Shown one piece after another: positions 5,097 to 11,580 of a stretch of DNA of 12,851 nt. The stretch's first letter is position 1; each line of letters opens with the position of its first letter. The stretch lies in contig JALFGI010000151.1 of NCBI GenBank assembly GCA_022777455.1, positions 1 to 12,851 on the forward strand. Direction: 5' to 3'. The notes beneath the pieces were generated by a model. It was not told the origin of the DNA and did not search any database. It saw nothing but the letters and a program-made list of their open reading frames with translations. Position numbers and translations under genes: made by a program. Source of the stretch: Clostridiales bacterium (lineage in GTDB: Bacteria > Bacillota_A > Clostridia > Oscillospirales > Oscillospiraceae).

Positions 5097-6901
5097 TTTT
5101 TACGTACCTTTCTGCTCAGCTTCACGGCGAAGCTGGCGTTCTGCCGGGTATCCGCCGCTTTCACAAAGGCCAGCAGTCCCCAGGAGGCCACCATGCTGGT
5201 GCCGCCGTTGGAGACAAAGGGGAAGGTGACGCCCGTAAACGGCAGGATATCCACGGTGCCCAGCACATTCAGGATGGTTTGAATCAGCAAGATACCCGCC
5301 GCGGTGCAGGCGCCGATGCTGTAGAAGCTGCTCCGGGCAACCCGGGCCGTGCGGATGGCGAAGAAACCGAAGGCGCAGATGCACAACACCGCCATCATAG
5401 CCAGAAGCAGACCCCATTCCTCCGAAATGGTGGCAAACACAATGTCCGAGTCCGCCGCAAAGACCTTCCGCAGCCAACCCTTGCCCGCACCCACGCCGAA
5501 CAGGCCGCCGGAGGCGATGCACATCAGCGATTGAGCCTGCTGATAGCCCTTGTTGAAGGGGTCCTCCCAGACGTGCCGCCAGGTGGCGAACCGCTCCAGA
5601 GCATGGGGCGCCACCCGCAGGGCCAGAACACCGGCGATGCCCAGGGCGGTGATCGCCAGGGCCACGGTGCCCATGCTGCCGGAACGCAGATAGGCAATGA
5701 TCAGGAAAGAGCAGAAGAAAATCAGGGCCGTGCCGAAGTCATTCATAATGGCAAGGCAGGCGCAGATCATCACGGAATAGGCAATGAAGGCGATCAGGTT
5801 CCGCTTGTTCATGATTCTGTCCATGGTGGAAGCACCGGCAAACACGAAGCAGACCTTACTCAGTTCCGAGGGCTGCAAGGACACACCCCCCAGAATGATC
5901 CAGTTTTTCGCGCCGTAGTATTCCGTACCGAACACCAACGTCAGAATCAGAAAGCCCAATCCGGCCGCCACCGCCAGATACCGGACCCGCTTGGCCCGCT
6001 CCAGATTCCGCAGGGACATGCCCACCAGCAGGTAGACAAACACCCCCGCCAGCATGGCGATCAGCTGCTTCAGTGCCTCTTTGGGGGCCACCGTGGCAAT
6101 GGCGGCCATACCCAGGGTGCACAGGAAGAAGGCCAGCGTCTCCATCTCAAAGGAACTGCGGCGGATAACCAGATAGAAAATATACAGCAGCCACTGGGCC
6201 AGGATAATTCCGCTGAAGCCCTCCAGCACCAACACCGTATTCTCCACCGCGTTGTGCACGGCGAACCCCATCACCACCAGCACCTGGAAGGCGGTGAGCA
6301 GCAGCAGATTGAAAAGGGACGCGATGGGCCCGGAGGCTCTGGTGCGCAGCCGGGACTGGAGCTGCTCCTGCTGCCGGGTGATCACCTTCAGCTTCAGCTT
6401 CACCCCACCCACGGAGATCACGTCGCCGTCCTGGAGGGCACAGATATTCACCCGCTCGCCGTTGACGTAAGTGCCGTCCTTGGAATTGGCATCGGAGACG
6501 GTCCAGCTGCCGTCATCATACCGGGTCAGCACCGCGTGGTTCCGGGAGACGGTGGACAGGGCAATGGACACGTCACAGTTTTTACTCCGGCCGATGACGT
6601 TTTCCCAGTGGGTCACGGGCACCCGCTCTCCCCCGGGCATCACCAGCCAGGCCCAGATTTCCGGTTCCCGCCGGAAGGTAAGCAGGGGCATGGCGCAGCG
6701 AAGCAGCAGCAGCGCTGCCAGAATCGGGCAGCCATAGCGCACCATGGACATATAAAAGCTGCCATAGGCCCCGTCTATCTGGGAAAATGAGGCCGGGATT
6801 GCGGCAAGTCCCGTCTCCAGCCACTGGACCATCGGCTCCATCGCCTGTCCCAGCCCGGAGAAGAAGCCTGTGATTCCATTCAAAACTGATTGAAAATCCA
6901 T
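5093..6901 (-). CDS. FHA-domain fused SEDS-family peptidoglycan polymerase (FtsW/RodA/SpoVE-like)
   Basis: Predicted lipid II polymerase fused to a phosphothreonine-reading domain (602 residues). N-terminal part: a helix around 57-76, then an FHA domain at about 100-172 with the expected residues GRS (104-106), SRNH (119-122) and KDGTYVNG (141-148). C-terminal part from about 195: around ten membrane helices with SEDS motifs GGVSLQPSELSKV (338-350), NDFGTALIFF (387-396), the loop with GVGAGKGW and TISEEWG, and LPFTGVTFPFVSNGGTS (553-569). ATG 6901 is chosen because the frame further up begins only at a TTG inside a hairpin; AAAGGGGG lies about 12 nt upstream, a long spacing. It follows nfo by 95 nt and overlaps the PBP gene. 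FHA fusion suggests control by a Ser/Thr kinase (PknB/PrkC type), none of which is in the window. Confidence 0.93.
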   Translation of the reverse strand: MDFQSVLNGITGFFSGLGQAMEPMVQWLETGLAAIPASFSQIDGAYGSFYMSMVRYGCPILAALLLLRCAMPLLTFRREPEIWAWLVMPGGERVPVTHWENVIGRSKNCDVSIALSTVSRNHAVLTRYDDGSWTVSDANSKDGTYVNGERVNICALQDGDVISVGGVKLKLKVITRQQEQLQSRLRTRASGPIASLFNLLLLTAFQVLVVMGFAVHNAVENTVLVLEGFSGIILAQWLLYIFYLVIRRSSFEMETLAFFLCTLGMAAIATVAPKEALKQLIAMLAGVFVYLLVGMSLRNLERAKRVRYLAVAAGLGFLILTLVFGTEYYGAKNWIILGGVSLQPSELSKVCFVFAGASTMDRIMNKRNLIAFIAYSVMICACLAIMNDFGTALIFFCSFLIIAYLRSGSMGTVALAITALGIAGVLALRVAPHALERFATWRHVWEDPFNKGYQQAQSLMCIASGGLFGVGAGKGWLRKVFAADSDIVFATISEEWGLLLAMMAVLCICAFGFFAIRTARVARSSFYSIGACTAAGILLIQTILNVLGTVDILPFTGVTFPFVSNGGTSMVASWGLLAFVKAADTRQNASFAVKLSRKVRKK

Positions 6902-6941
6902 TCTGGGGATATTCCCCCTTTCAAAGGAACTTGATGATAGC

Positions 6942-6967
6942 TTGACACAGAGAAGGCCCCGTGTCAA
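6942..6967 (-). other. Strong hairpin between nfo and the FHA-SEDS gene
   Basis: TTGACAC (6942-6948) and GTGTCAA (6961-6967) form a perfect 7-bp stem that extends to 11 bp with G-U pairs around a 4-nt loop. There is no U-tract, so it is not a clean terminator. The TTGACA it contains has no acceptable -10 box at normal spacing. It may modulate read-through or mRNA stability between the two genes. Confidence 0.45.
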
Positions 6968-6996
6968 CTTAAATTTTTATTATGAATATTGCGCCG

Positions 6997-7821
6997 TCAC
7001 TTCTCCAGCGCCCGCAGGGCGGCGATTTCCTTTGCGTAGCCCGGCAGCTCGTTGGGCGTTTCCAGGATCATGGGCAGTCCCTTCAGCGCGGGGTGGTTGA
7101 CGATGTTCTCAAAGGTATCCATCCCCAGGCTGCCCAGGCCGATGCACTCGTGCCGGTCCTTATGGCTGCGGAAGGGATTCTTGGAATCGTTCAGATGGAG
7201 GGCTTTCAGCCGGTCCAGGCCGATGACCCGGTCAAATTCCGCCAGCACTCCATCCAGGTCACTGACAATGTCGTAGCCCGCATCGTAAACATGGCAGGTA
7301 TCCAGGCACACGCCCACCTGATCTGAACCCACGGCGTCCAGGATCTGCTTCAGCTCCTCAAACCGGCCGCCCACCTCGCTTCCCTTGCCAGCCATGGTTT
7401 CCAGCAGAACGGTGACGGGATAGCCCGGTTCCAGCGCCCGGCGCAGAGCAGCGGAAATGTACTCGATTCCCTGGGCTGTCCCCTGGCCGGTGTGGCTGCC
7501 GGGGTGGAAATTATAGAAATTCCCGGGCAGCGCCCCCATGCGGCGCAGATCATCCAGCAGTACATCGGCAGCGAAGGCTCTGGCCTCCGCTTCTGCGGTA
7601 CACAGGTTCATGGTGTAGGCTCCGTGGGCAACCAGCGGGCCAAAGCCGCGCTCCCGCAGCAGCTCCATGGCCCGGGCAGCATCCTGGGGATTCTCCTGCT
7701 TGGCCCGGCTGCCCCGAGGATTCCGGGTGAAAAAGGCAAAGGTATCCGCTCCGATGGAGCAGGCGGTTTCCACCATGGCGGCGAACCCCGCCGAGGCGGA
7801 CAGATGGCAGCCAAGATACAT
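6997..7821 (-). CDS. nfo: Endonuclease IV (AP endonuclease)
   Basis: Cleaves the backbone 5' of abasic sites and removes 3' blocking groups during base-excision repair in the cytoplasm. The 274-residue TIM barrel is the normal family length (about 280). The metal-binding residues of the family can be traced: H66 (VAHGAY), H106/H110 (NFHPGSH), E141 (LLETMAG), D174 and H177 (CLDTCHVYDAGYD), H209 (LHLND), D222 and H224 (KDRHE), and E254 (LETP). The frame is open to 7944, but ATG 7821 is used because MYLGCHLSAS matches the family start and GGAGG lies 10 nt upstream. It is the first gene of a minus-strand run with the FHA-SEDS and PBP genes, possibly one transcript, although the functions are unrelated. 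Confidence 0.95.
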   Translation of the reverse strand: MYLGCHLSASAGFAAMVETACSIGADTFAFFTRNPRGSRAKQENPQDAARAMELLRERGFGPLVAHGAYTMNLCTAEAEARAFAADVLLDDLRRMGALPGNFYNFHPGSHTGQGTAQGIEYISAALRRALEPGYPVTVLLETMAGKGSEVGGRFEELKQILDAVGSDQVGVCLDTCHVYDAGYDIVSDLDGVLAEFDRVIGLDRLKALHLNDSKNPFRSHKDRHECIGLGSLGMDTFENIVNHPALKGLPMILETPNELPGYAKEIAALRALEK

Positions 7822-7852
7822 GATTTTCGTTCCTCCGCAATTCGTTTTGCTC

Positions 7853-7881
7853 ATGCTATCACATTTGAAGTAAAAAAGCAA
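7853..7881 (-). promoter_or_regulatory. Likely sigma-A promoter of nfo
   Basis: On the minus strand TTGCTT (plus 7876-7881), a 17-nt spacer, then TAGCAT (plus 7853-7858) preceded by TG at the extended -10 position. Start of transcription would be near 7846, about 25 nt before the nfo start codon. This also excludes the longer N-terminal frame. Confidence 0.6.
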
Positions 7882-7949
7882 ATTAACATGTCCCAAATTC
7901 CAAAAACTGTGATAAAATAGGACGCGTACGCAGGGTTCAGTCATCAGAT

Positions 7950-8145
7950 AAATGGTTGTTTAGCGCCCTTGGCTCTCCCTTTGGGAGAGCTGTCAGCCGA
8001 ACAGGCTGACTGAGAGGGTAGCGCAGTAAGGCAATGGCAACTGAAATCCATGTATTGCCCTCTCAGTCTGCCCCTATGGGGCAGCCAGCTCCCCCATAGG
8101 GGGAGCCAAGAGGGGTGTCGGTTCCGGTACGCGAAACAACAATTT
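7950..8145. repeat. MITE-like element, copy 1
   Basis: A 196-bp non-coding element with imperfect terminal inverted repeats: AAATGGTTGTTTAGCG at the left and the inverse of AAATTGTTGTTTCGCG at the right. TA lies at both outer edges. Inside is a 66-nt block nearly identical to copy 2 (12529-12595), with a perfect hairpin GCTCTCCC/GGGAGAGC (7972-7990), a CAGCC/GGCTG hairpin, and distant complementary pairs (CCTTGGCTC with GAGCCAAG; ACTGAGAGGG with CCCTCTCAGT). The whole folds into a branched cruciform. It fills most of the gap between the divergent nfo and WYL genes. Confidence 0.8.
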
Positions 8146-8178
8146 ATCGGTCAAATCCATCAAAAGCAGGAGGCTGCC

Positions 8179-9159
8179 ATGGCAAAGACAGACAATCAGA
8201 AGCTGAAAATTCTCTACATCCTGGATTACCTGCAAAAAAACTCCCACCAGGACAAGCCGGTGAGAGCCAACGAATTGATTTCCATGCTGGATCGGCTGGG
8301 CATCAGCTGTAACCGGAAAACCATTTATTCCGACATTGCCGCCCTTCAGGAGTTCGGGGTGGACATCGTGCACCTGCCCGGCCGGAACGGAGGCTATTAC
8401 GTGGCCTCCCGGAATTTCCAGCTGCCGGAGCTGAAGCTGCTCATCGACGCGGTGCAGTCCAGCCGGTTCCTCACGGAGAAAAAGTCCCGGGAACTGATCG
8501 AGAAGCTGTGCAGCCAGTGCAACGAGCAGGATGCCAGGCTGATGCGCCGGGATGTTTACGTCTCCGGCCGGGTCAAGAGCATGAACGAAACCATTTATTA
8601 TAGTGTGGATGCCATTCAGGAGGCCATCGCCCAGAACAAACAGATCACCTTCCGCTATTTCGACTGGGGCCTGAACGGAACCCGGGTCTACCGCCAGAAA
8701 AGCTACACCGCCAGTCCCTACGGCCTGTGCCAGGACAACGAAAACTGCTACCTGCTGGCCCTGTCCCCCCGGCACGGCATCACCAGCTACCGGGTGGATC
8801 GGATGAGCGACATTGAACTGGCGCAGGAGCCCCGGGTCCCCTGCCCGGAGCTCGCCGGAAGGAATCTGACGGAATACGCAAATCGGATGTTTCAGATGTA
8901 CTCCGGCGACCGGGTATCGGTAAAGCTCCGGTTCCGCCGGGAGCTTGCCAACGTGGTCATCGACCGGTTCGGCAAGGACACCATGCTGTTCCCCGATGGA
9001 GAGGAGCACTTCGTATTCACCGTGGAAGTGGCCGTGTCCCCCCTGTTCCTCAGCTGGGTCATGGGCTTCGGGGACAAGGCCCAGATCCTCTACCCCCAAA
9101 GCGTGGTGGAGGAATGCAAAAAAATGGCCCGCCAGGTACTGGAACAGTACGGCGGGTGA
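8179..9159 (+). CDS. WYL-domain transcriptional regulator (YafY/DeoR-like HTH)
   Basis: Predicted DNA-binding regulator of 326 residues, the usual size for this family. The N-terminal winged HTH spans about 8-75 (ILDYLQK, RKTIYSDIAALQEFG as recognition helix region, then the wing GRNGGYYVASR). A middle helical segment runs to about 140, and a WYL domain covers about 150-220 (ITFRYFDWGLNG, SPYGLCQDNENCYLLAL, SYRVDRMSDIEL), followed by a C-terminal WCX-type extension to 326. The eponymous W-Y-L reads C-Y-L here. The frame continues upstream through the MITE-like element, but ATG 8179 has AGGAGG (8168-8173) 5 nt before it and begins MAKTDNQKLKIL. Targets and ligand are unknown; the neighbours do not point to one pathway. 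It ends 6 bp from the convergent lipoprotein gene. Confidence 0.9.
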   Translation: MAKTDNQKLKILYILDYLQKNSHQDKPVRANELISMLDRLGISCNRKTIYSDIAALQEFGVDIVHLPGRNGGYYVASRNFQLPELKLLIDAVQSSRFLTEKKSRELIEKLCSQCNEQDARLMRRDVYVSGRVKSMNETIYYSVDAIQEAIAQNKQITFRYFDWGLNGTRVYRQKSYTASPYGLCQDNENCYLLALSPRHGITSYRVDRMSDIELAQEPRVPCPELAGRNLTEYANRMFQMYSGDRVSVKLRFRRELANVVIDRFGKDTMLFPDGEEHFVFTVEVAVSPLFLSWVMGFGDKAQILYPQSVVEECKKMARQVLEQYGG

Positions 9160-9165
9160 AGGAAA

Positions 9166-9654
9166 TCAGGAAAGCTGGAAGGTGTTGAACACCTCGCTCC
9201 AGATGATCTGGCAGTCGTCATCGTCGGCGTCCTGCAGCACGGTCAGACAGTAGTGGTAGTTTCCGTCATCCAGCACCACCCCACGGCCTACCCGTTCTCC
9301 GGCTTCTCCGGCAGCGGCCCAGGCAAATTCCCAGCGCTGGGGCGCTTCCGCCCGGGTCTGGATCAGGGTGATGTCCTCCCGGTCAAAGCCGGTGAGTTCC
9401 CGGATCGTGGAGTCCAGGTCACCGCCGGTGAGGGTCTGTACCATCACCTCATACCCATCCCCGAAGTAAAGCCGCCCGGTGTCACTTTCCATGGCACAGG
9501 CCACCGCCTCCCCAGGCAGCTCCAGCCGGACTTCTCTGGGCGCAGCCACCGCGACGGGCTCCTCCCACACATCTGCCACGGTTTCCGCCGCCTCCACCTG
9601 GCCGCACCCCGCCAGCAGCAGGGCGGCCAGAAGTATCAATCCAATTTTCTTCAA
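9166..9654 (-). CDS. Small uncharacterised lipoprotein (TTG start)
   Basis: I do not recognise this 162-residue protein. It has a clear lipoprotein signal: KK at 2-3, hydrophobic core 4-14, lipobox L14-A-G-C17. The mature part is acidic, with a linker to about residue 45, then a mixed alpha/beta region (REVRLELPGEAVACAMES, YEVMVQTLTGGDLDSTIRELTG, RGVVLDDGNYHYCLTVL) and a run of aspartates before the end. The frame is open to 9723, but the signal peptide and a GGAGG 7 nt upstream fix the start at TTG 9654. It is tail to tail with the WYL regulator (6-bp gap) and separated by an 80-nt hairpin from the divergent DUF1294 gene. Expected on the outer face of the membrane; function unknown. Confidence 0.8.
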   Translation of the reverse strand: MKKIGLILLAALLLAGCGQVEAAETVADVWEEPVAVAAPREVRLELPGEAVACAMESDTGRLYFGDGYEVMVQTLTGGDLDSTIRELTGFDREDITLIQTRAEAPQRWEFAWAAAGEAGERVGRGVVLDDGNYHYCLTVLQDADDDDCQIIWSEVFNTFQLS

Positions 9655-9676
9655 AAGAACACCTCCAGAAAGGATT

Positions 9677-9756
9677 GGCGACCTCAAAAAACTACTTTTT
9701 GCGGTTTTGGGCAAGTGATCCACCCAAACCCAAAAAGGGGCGTTTTCAGAGGTGCC
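9677..9756. repeat. 80-nt near-complete palindrome (MITE-like or structured leader)
   Basis: The two halves pair along almost the whole length: GGC(G)ACCTC with GAGGTGCC at the ends, AAAAC with GTTTT, CTTTTTG with CAAAAAG, and GGTTTTGGG with CCCAAACC around a loop of about 11 nt, roughly 28 pairs in all. GATT occurs directly on both sides (9673-9676 and 9758-9761), like a target-site duplication. It sits between the start codons of the divergent lipoprotein and DUF1294 genes, with no recognisable promoter left over in the gap. Confidence 0.65.
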
Positions 9757-9764
9757 CGATTGCC

Positions 9765-10049
9765 ATGAGAACCGTTTTCCTTTTCTATCTGCTTACAATC
9801 AATGCAGTAGGCTGCCTGATTATGCTTGTTGACAAGCAAAAGGCCCGAAAAAACCTTTGGCGCATCCCGGAAGCCACCCTGCTCACCGTCGCCATACTGG
9901 GCGGCAGCGTGGGATGCCTTGTCGGAATGCGCCTGTTTCGCCATAAAACCAGGAAGCCCAAATTCTATATTGGAATTCCGGTGATTCTGGCCATGCAGCT
10001 GATTTTGAGCGGTTACATTCTGACAAAAGCAATCACTCCGCCCATGTGA
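9765..10049 (+). CDS. DUF1294 family small membrane protein
   Basis: A 94-residue integral membrane protein matching the DUF1294 family pattern: an N-terminal helix (about 3-22), the loop DKQKARKNLWRIPE (23-36), a second helix with LGGSVGCLVGM, the conserved LFRHKTRKPKFY (58-68), and a final helix (about 70-88). Family function is not established. ATG 9765 is the first ATG fitting the family start; the open frame extends further up only through the 80-nt palindrome. The GAGGTG upstream is part of that palindrome and lies about 11 nt away, so translation may be affected by it. A hairpin (10072-10090) follows the stop, and the next gene has its own promoter. Confidence 0.88.
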   Translation: MRTVFLFYLLTINAVGCLIMLVDKQKARKNLWRIPEATLLTVAILGGSVGCLVGMRLFRHKTRKPKFYIGIPVILAMQLILSGYILTKAITPPM

Positions 10050-10071
10050 TGATTCAAATACGCCCATTGCA

Positions 10072-10090
10072 AGGGAGGAACACCCTCCCT
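10072..10090 (+). other. Hairpin downstream of the DUF1294 gene
   Basis: AGGGAGG/CCTCCCT, a perfect 7-bp stem with a 5-nt loop, begins 22 nt after the stop. There is no U-tract, so rho-independent termination is doubtful; it may be a 3' stabiliser or remnant of a palindromic repeat. The rest of 10091-10137 shows nothing. Confidence 0.4.
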
Positions 10091-10137
10091 ACGCTGGGAA
10101 TGAACCATGCTTCATTCAGCCATGTGCCGGAAAAGGC

Positions 10138-10166
10138 TTGACATTCTTTGCATTTGCTGATACAAT
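10138..10166 (+). promoter_or_regulatory. Sigma-A promoter of the CDF transporter gene
   Basis: TTGACA (10138-10143), exactly 17 nt, then TACAAT (10161-10166) with an extended TG just upstream. The predicted start is near 10173, so the transcript carries a leader of about 160 nt containing the metal aptamer and terminator. Confidence 0.88.
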
Positions 10167-10189
10167 CCTAACTAATTTACCCCTGTAAA

Positions 10190-10267
10190 GGGGCATATCT
10201 GAACAGACCGGGGCATTCTGCCCGGAGTCGGGTCACATCCGTGACAGTGGTTTACCACGGGACAGTC
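10190..10267 (+). ncRNA. NiCo (czcD-motif) riboswitch aptamer
   Basis: The leader contains the four-way junction pattern of the NiCo/czcD riboswitch as I know it. CTGAACAGAC (10199-10208) matches the conserved CUGAnCAGnC strand. It is followed by P2 (CCGGGGCA/TGCCCGG, 10208-10225), the AGTCGGGTC junction strand, P3 (GTCAC/GTGAC, 10232-10245), P4 (GTGG/CCAC, 10247-10258), and GGGACAGTC (10259-10267), which is the family's signature 3' strand. P1 is weak beyond CTG/CAG. The gene downstream is a CDF exporter, the standard partner of this class. The class binds Co2+ and Ni2+, and Fe2+ has also been proposed as ligand. Identification is by memory of conserved strands, not by a covariance-model search. 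Confidence 0.8.
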
Positions 10268-10297
10268 AATTCATTTGCTGCTCCGGGGTATTTTTTT
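10253..10297 (+). terminator. Riboswitch expression-platform terminator
   Basis: TACCACGGGACAG (10253-10265) pairs with CTGCTCCGGGGTA (10278-10290), 13 positions with two mismatches and one G-U, followed directly by seven T (10291-10297). Its 5' arm consumes the conserved GGGACAG strand and half of P4 of the aptamer, so folding of the metal-bound aptamer should block termination (an ON switch). GGGGCA at 10190-10195 can also pair with TGCTCC at 10279-10284, a possible additional antiterminator. Confidence 0.82.
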
Positions 10298-10333
10298 ACC
10301 CTTGAGCGGCCTTCAACAACAAGGAGGCCTCCC

Positions 10334-11491
10334 ATGACAAATCTGCTATTGCGCCTGTTCGTCCCCCATTTTAGCGAACACACCCCCGCCGTCCACGCTG
10401 CCATCGGCAAGCTGGCGGGCATCGTCGGCATCGTGTGTAACGTGCTGCTCTCGTGCATGAAAATTGTTGTCGGTTTACTCACCGGCTCCGTAGCCATCAC
10501 CGGCGACGGCATCAATAACCTCACCGACTCCGCTTCCTCCCTGGTAACCCTGCTGGGCTTCCGCATGGCCCAGCGCCCGGCGGACGGGGAGCACCCCTTC
10601 GGTCACGGGCGTTACGAGTACATCTCCGGGGTGGTGGTGGCTGCCCTGGTGCTGCTGGCGGGAGCGGAACTGGCAAAATCCTCTTTTGAGAAAATCCTGC
10701 ACCCCCAGTCCGTTCCCTTCACCGCTTCCACGCTGGTGGTCCTGCTGGTTTCCATCGGCGTGAAGCTGTGGATGGCCGGGTTCAACCGAAAGCTGGGCAG
10801 GCTCACCGGCTCCAAGACCCTGGAGGCCACCGCCCAGGACAGCCGCAACGACGTGATCGCCACCTCCACCGTGGTGGTGAGCTTCCTGGCGGATGCCATC
10901 TTCCGCATCCGGCTGGATGGCTACGTGGGCATGGGCGTAGCCCTGTTCATCCTCTGGTCCGGCATTTCCCTGGCAAAAAGCACGGTGGACCCCCTGATCG
11001 GCATGCAGGCAGATGAGGAAATGGTGCACCAGCTGACGGACCTGATCCTGGCCCATGAGCGCATTATGGGTATCCACGATCTGCTGATCCACGACTACGG
11101 TCCCGGCCACTGCTTTGCCACGGTCCACGCGGAAATGAACGCCGGGGAAAGCCCCCTGGATGCCCACGACCAGTTGGATCACATTGAGCAGGAGGCCCTG
11201 CGCCGGCTGGGCATCCACCTGGTGATCCACTATGACCCCATTGCCGAAAACGAGGACTGGAACGCCTGCCGCAACCTGGCGGAAACCTGTGCCGCCGGGC
11301 TCAGCCCCGACGCCTCCATCCACGACCTGCGCATCGTGGACTATCAGGAGCAGAAAAAGCTCACCTTCGACCTGGCAGTGCCCTATTCCCTGCCCCTGTC
11401 CGACGAGGCGCTGGTCCAGCGGATGCTGGATGCCCTGAAGGAAAAAGGGTGTTTTCTTCCCACGGAAATCCAGATTGACCGGCACGACTGA
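10334..11491 (+). CDS. Cation diffusion facilitator (CDF) family metal exporter with duplicated C-terminal domain
   Basis: Proton-driven divalent metal exporter of the cytoplasmic membrane, 385 residues. Six helices span about 25-215, with the TM2 metal motif in GDGINNLTDSASS (N61-x3-D65) and the TM5 motif AQDSRND (D169-x3-D173). The PFGHGRYEYI loop after TM2 is typical. The cytoplasmic part holds two related ferredoxin-like units: about 225-302 (from GIHDLLIHDYG to HLVIHYDP) and about 315-383 (from SIHDLRIVDYQ to TEIQIDRHD). Usual CDFs end near residue 300 with one unit. ATG 10334 is chosen over the longer frame because AAGGAGG (10321-10327) is 6 nt upstream and the riboswitch lies before it. 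The N-D/D-D site resembles manganese exporters of the MntE type, whereas the riboswitch argues for Co/Ni/Fe; the substrate is therefore open. Confidence 0.93.
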   Translation: MTNLLLRLFVPHFSEHTPAVHAAIGKLAGIVGIVCNVLLSCMKIVVGLLTGSVAITGDGINNLTDSASSLVTLLGFRMAQRPADGEHPFGHGRYEYISGVVVAALVLLAGAELAKSSFEKILHPQSVPFTASTLVVLLVSIGVKLWMAGFNRKLGRLTGSKTLEATAQDSRNDVIATSTVVVSFLADAIFRIRLDGYVGMGVALFILWSGISLAKSTVDPLIGMQADEEMVHQLTDLILAHERIMGIHDLLIHDYGPGHCFATVHAEMNAGESPLDAHDQLDHIEQEALRRLGIHLVIHYDPIAENEDWNACRNLAETCAAGLSPDASIHDLRIVDYQEQKKLTFDLAVPYSLPLSDEALVQRMLDALKEKGCFLPTEIQIDRHD

Positions 11492-11531
11492 TGGTTTCAA
11501 AAAGTGCCAAAATCCCCCAACACTAATGCAC

Positions 11532-11566
11532 AAAGGTGCCCTGTCCATCTGACAGAGCACCTTTTT
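11532..11566. terminator. Bidirectional terminator between convergent genes
   Basis: AAAGGTGC plus CTGTC (11532-11545) pair with GACAG plus GCACCTTT (11551-11564) around a 5-nt loop with one C/A mismatch, followed by T to 11566 on the plus strand. On the minus strand the stem is followed by the shorter TTT. It lies 40 bp after the CDF stop and 15 bp after the end of the convergent membrane-protein gene. Confidence 0.85.
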
Positions 11567-11580
11567 CCTTTGTATTATTC

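Noticed and set aside
3564..5282. 572-codon plus-strand frame
   Set aside because: Lies entirely antisense to the PBP and SEDS genes; low-complexity His/Gly/Gln-rich translation with no domain or plausible start. It is a by-product of GC-rich codon use.
5279..6790. 503-codon plus-strand frame
   Set aside because: Antisense to the FHA-SEDS gene; composition (Gln, His, Gly) is that of a shadow frame, while the minus strand has clear motifs.
6902..6967. N-terminal extension of the FHA-SEDS frame to TTG 6967, and a promoter using the TTGACA there
   Set aside because: The TTG lies inside the stem of a strong hairpin with no ribosome site, and the nearest TATCAT is 22 nt from TTGACA, too far for a normal promoter.
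10170..10333. yybP-ykoY manganese riboswitch
   Set aside because: The AAAGGGG near 10187 first suggested it, but the conserved GGGGAGUA-type loop is absent, while the NiCo junction strands are all present in order.
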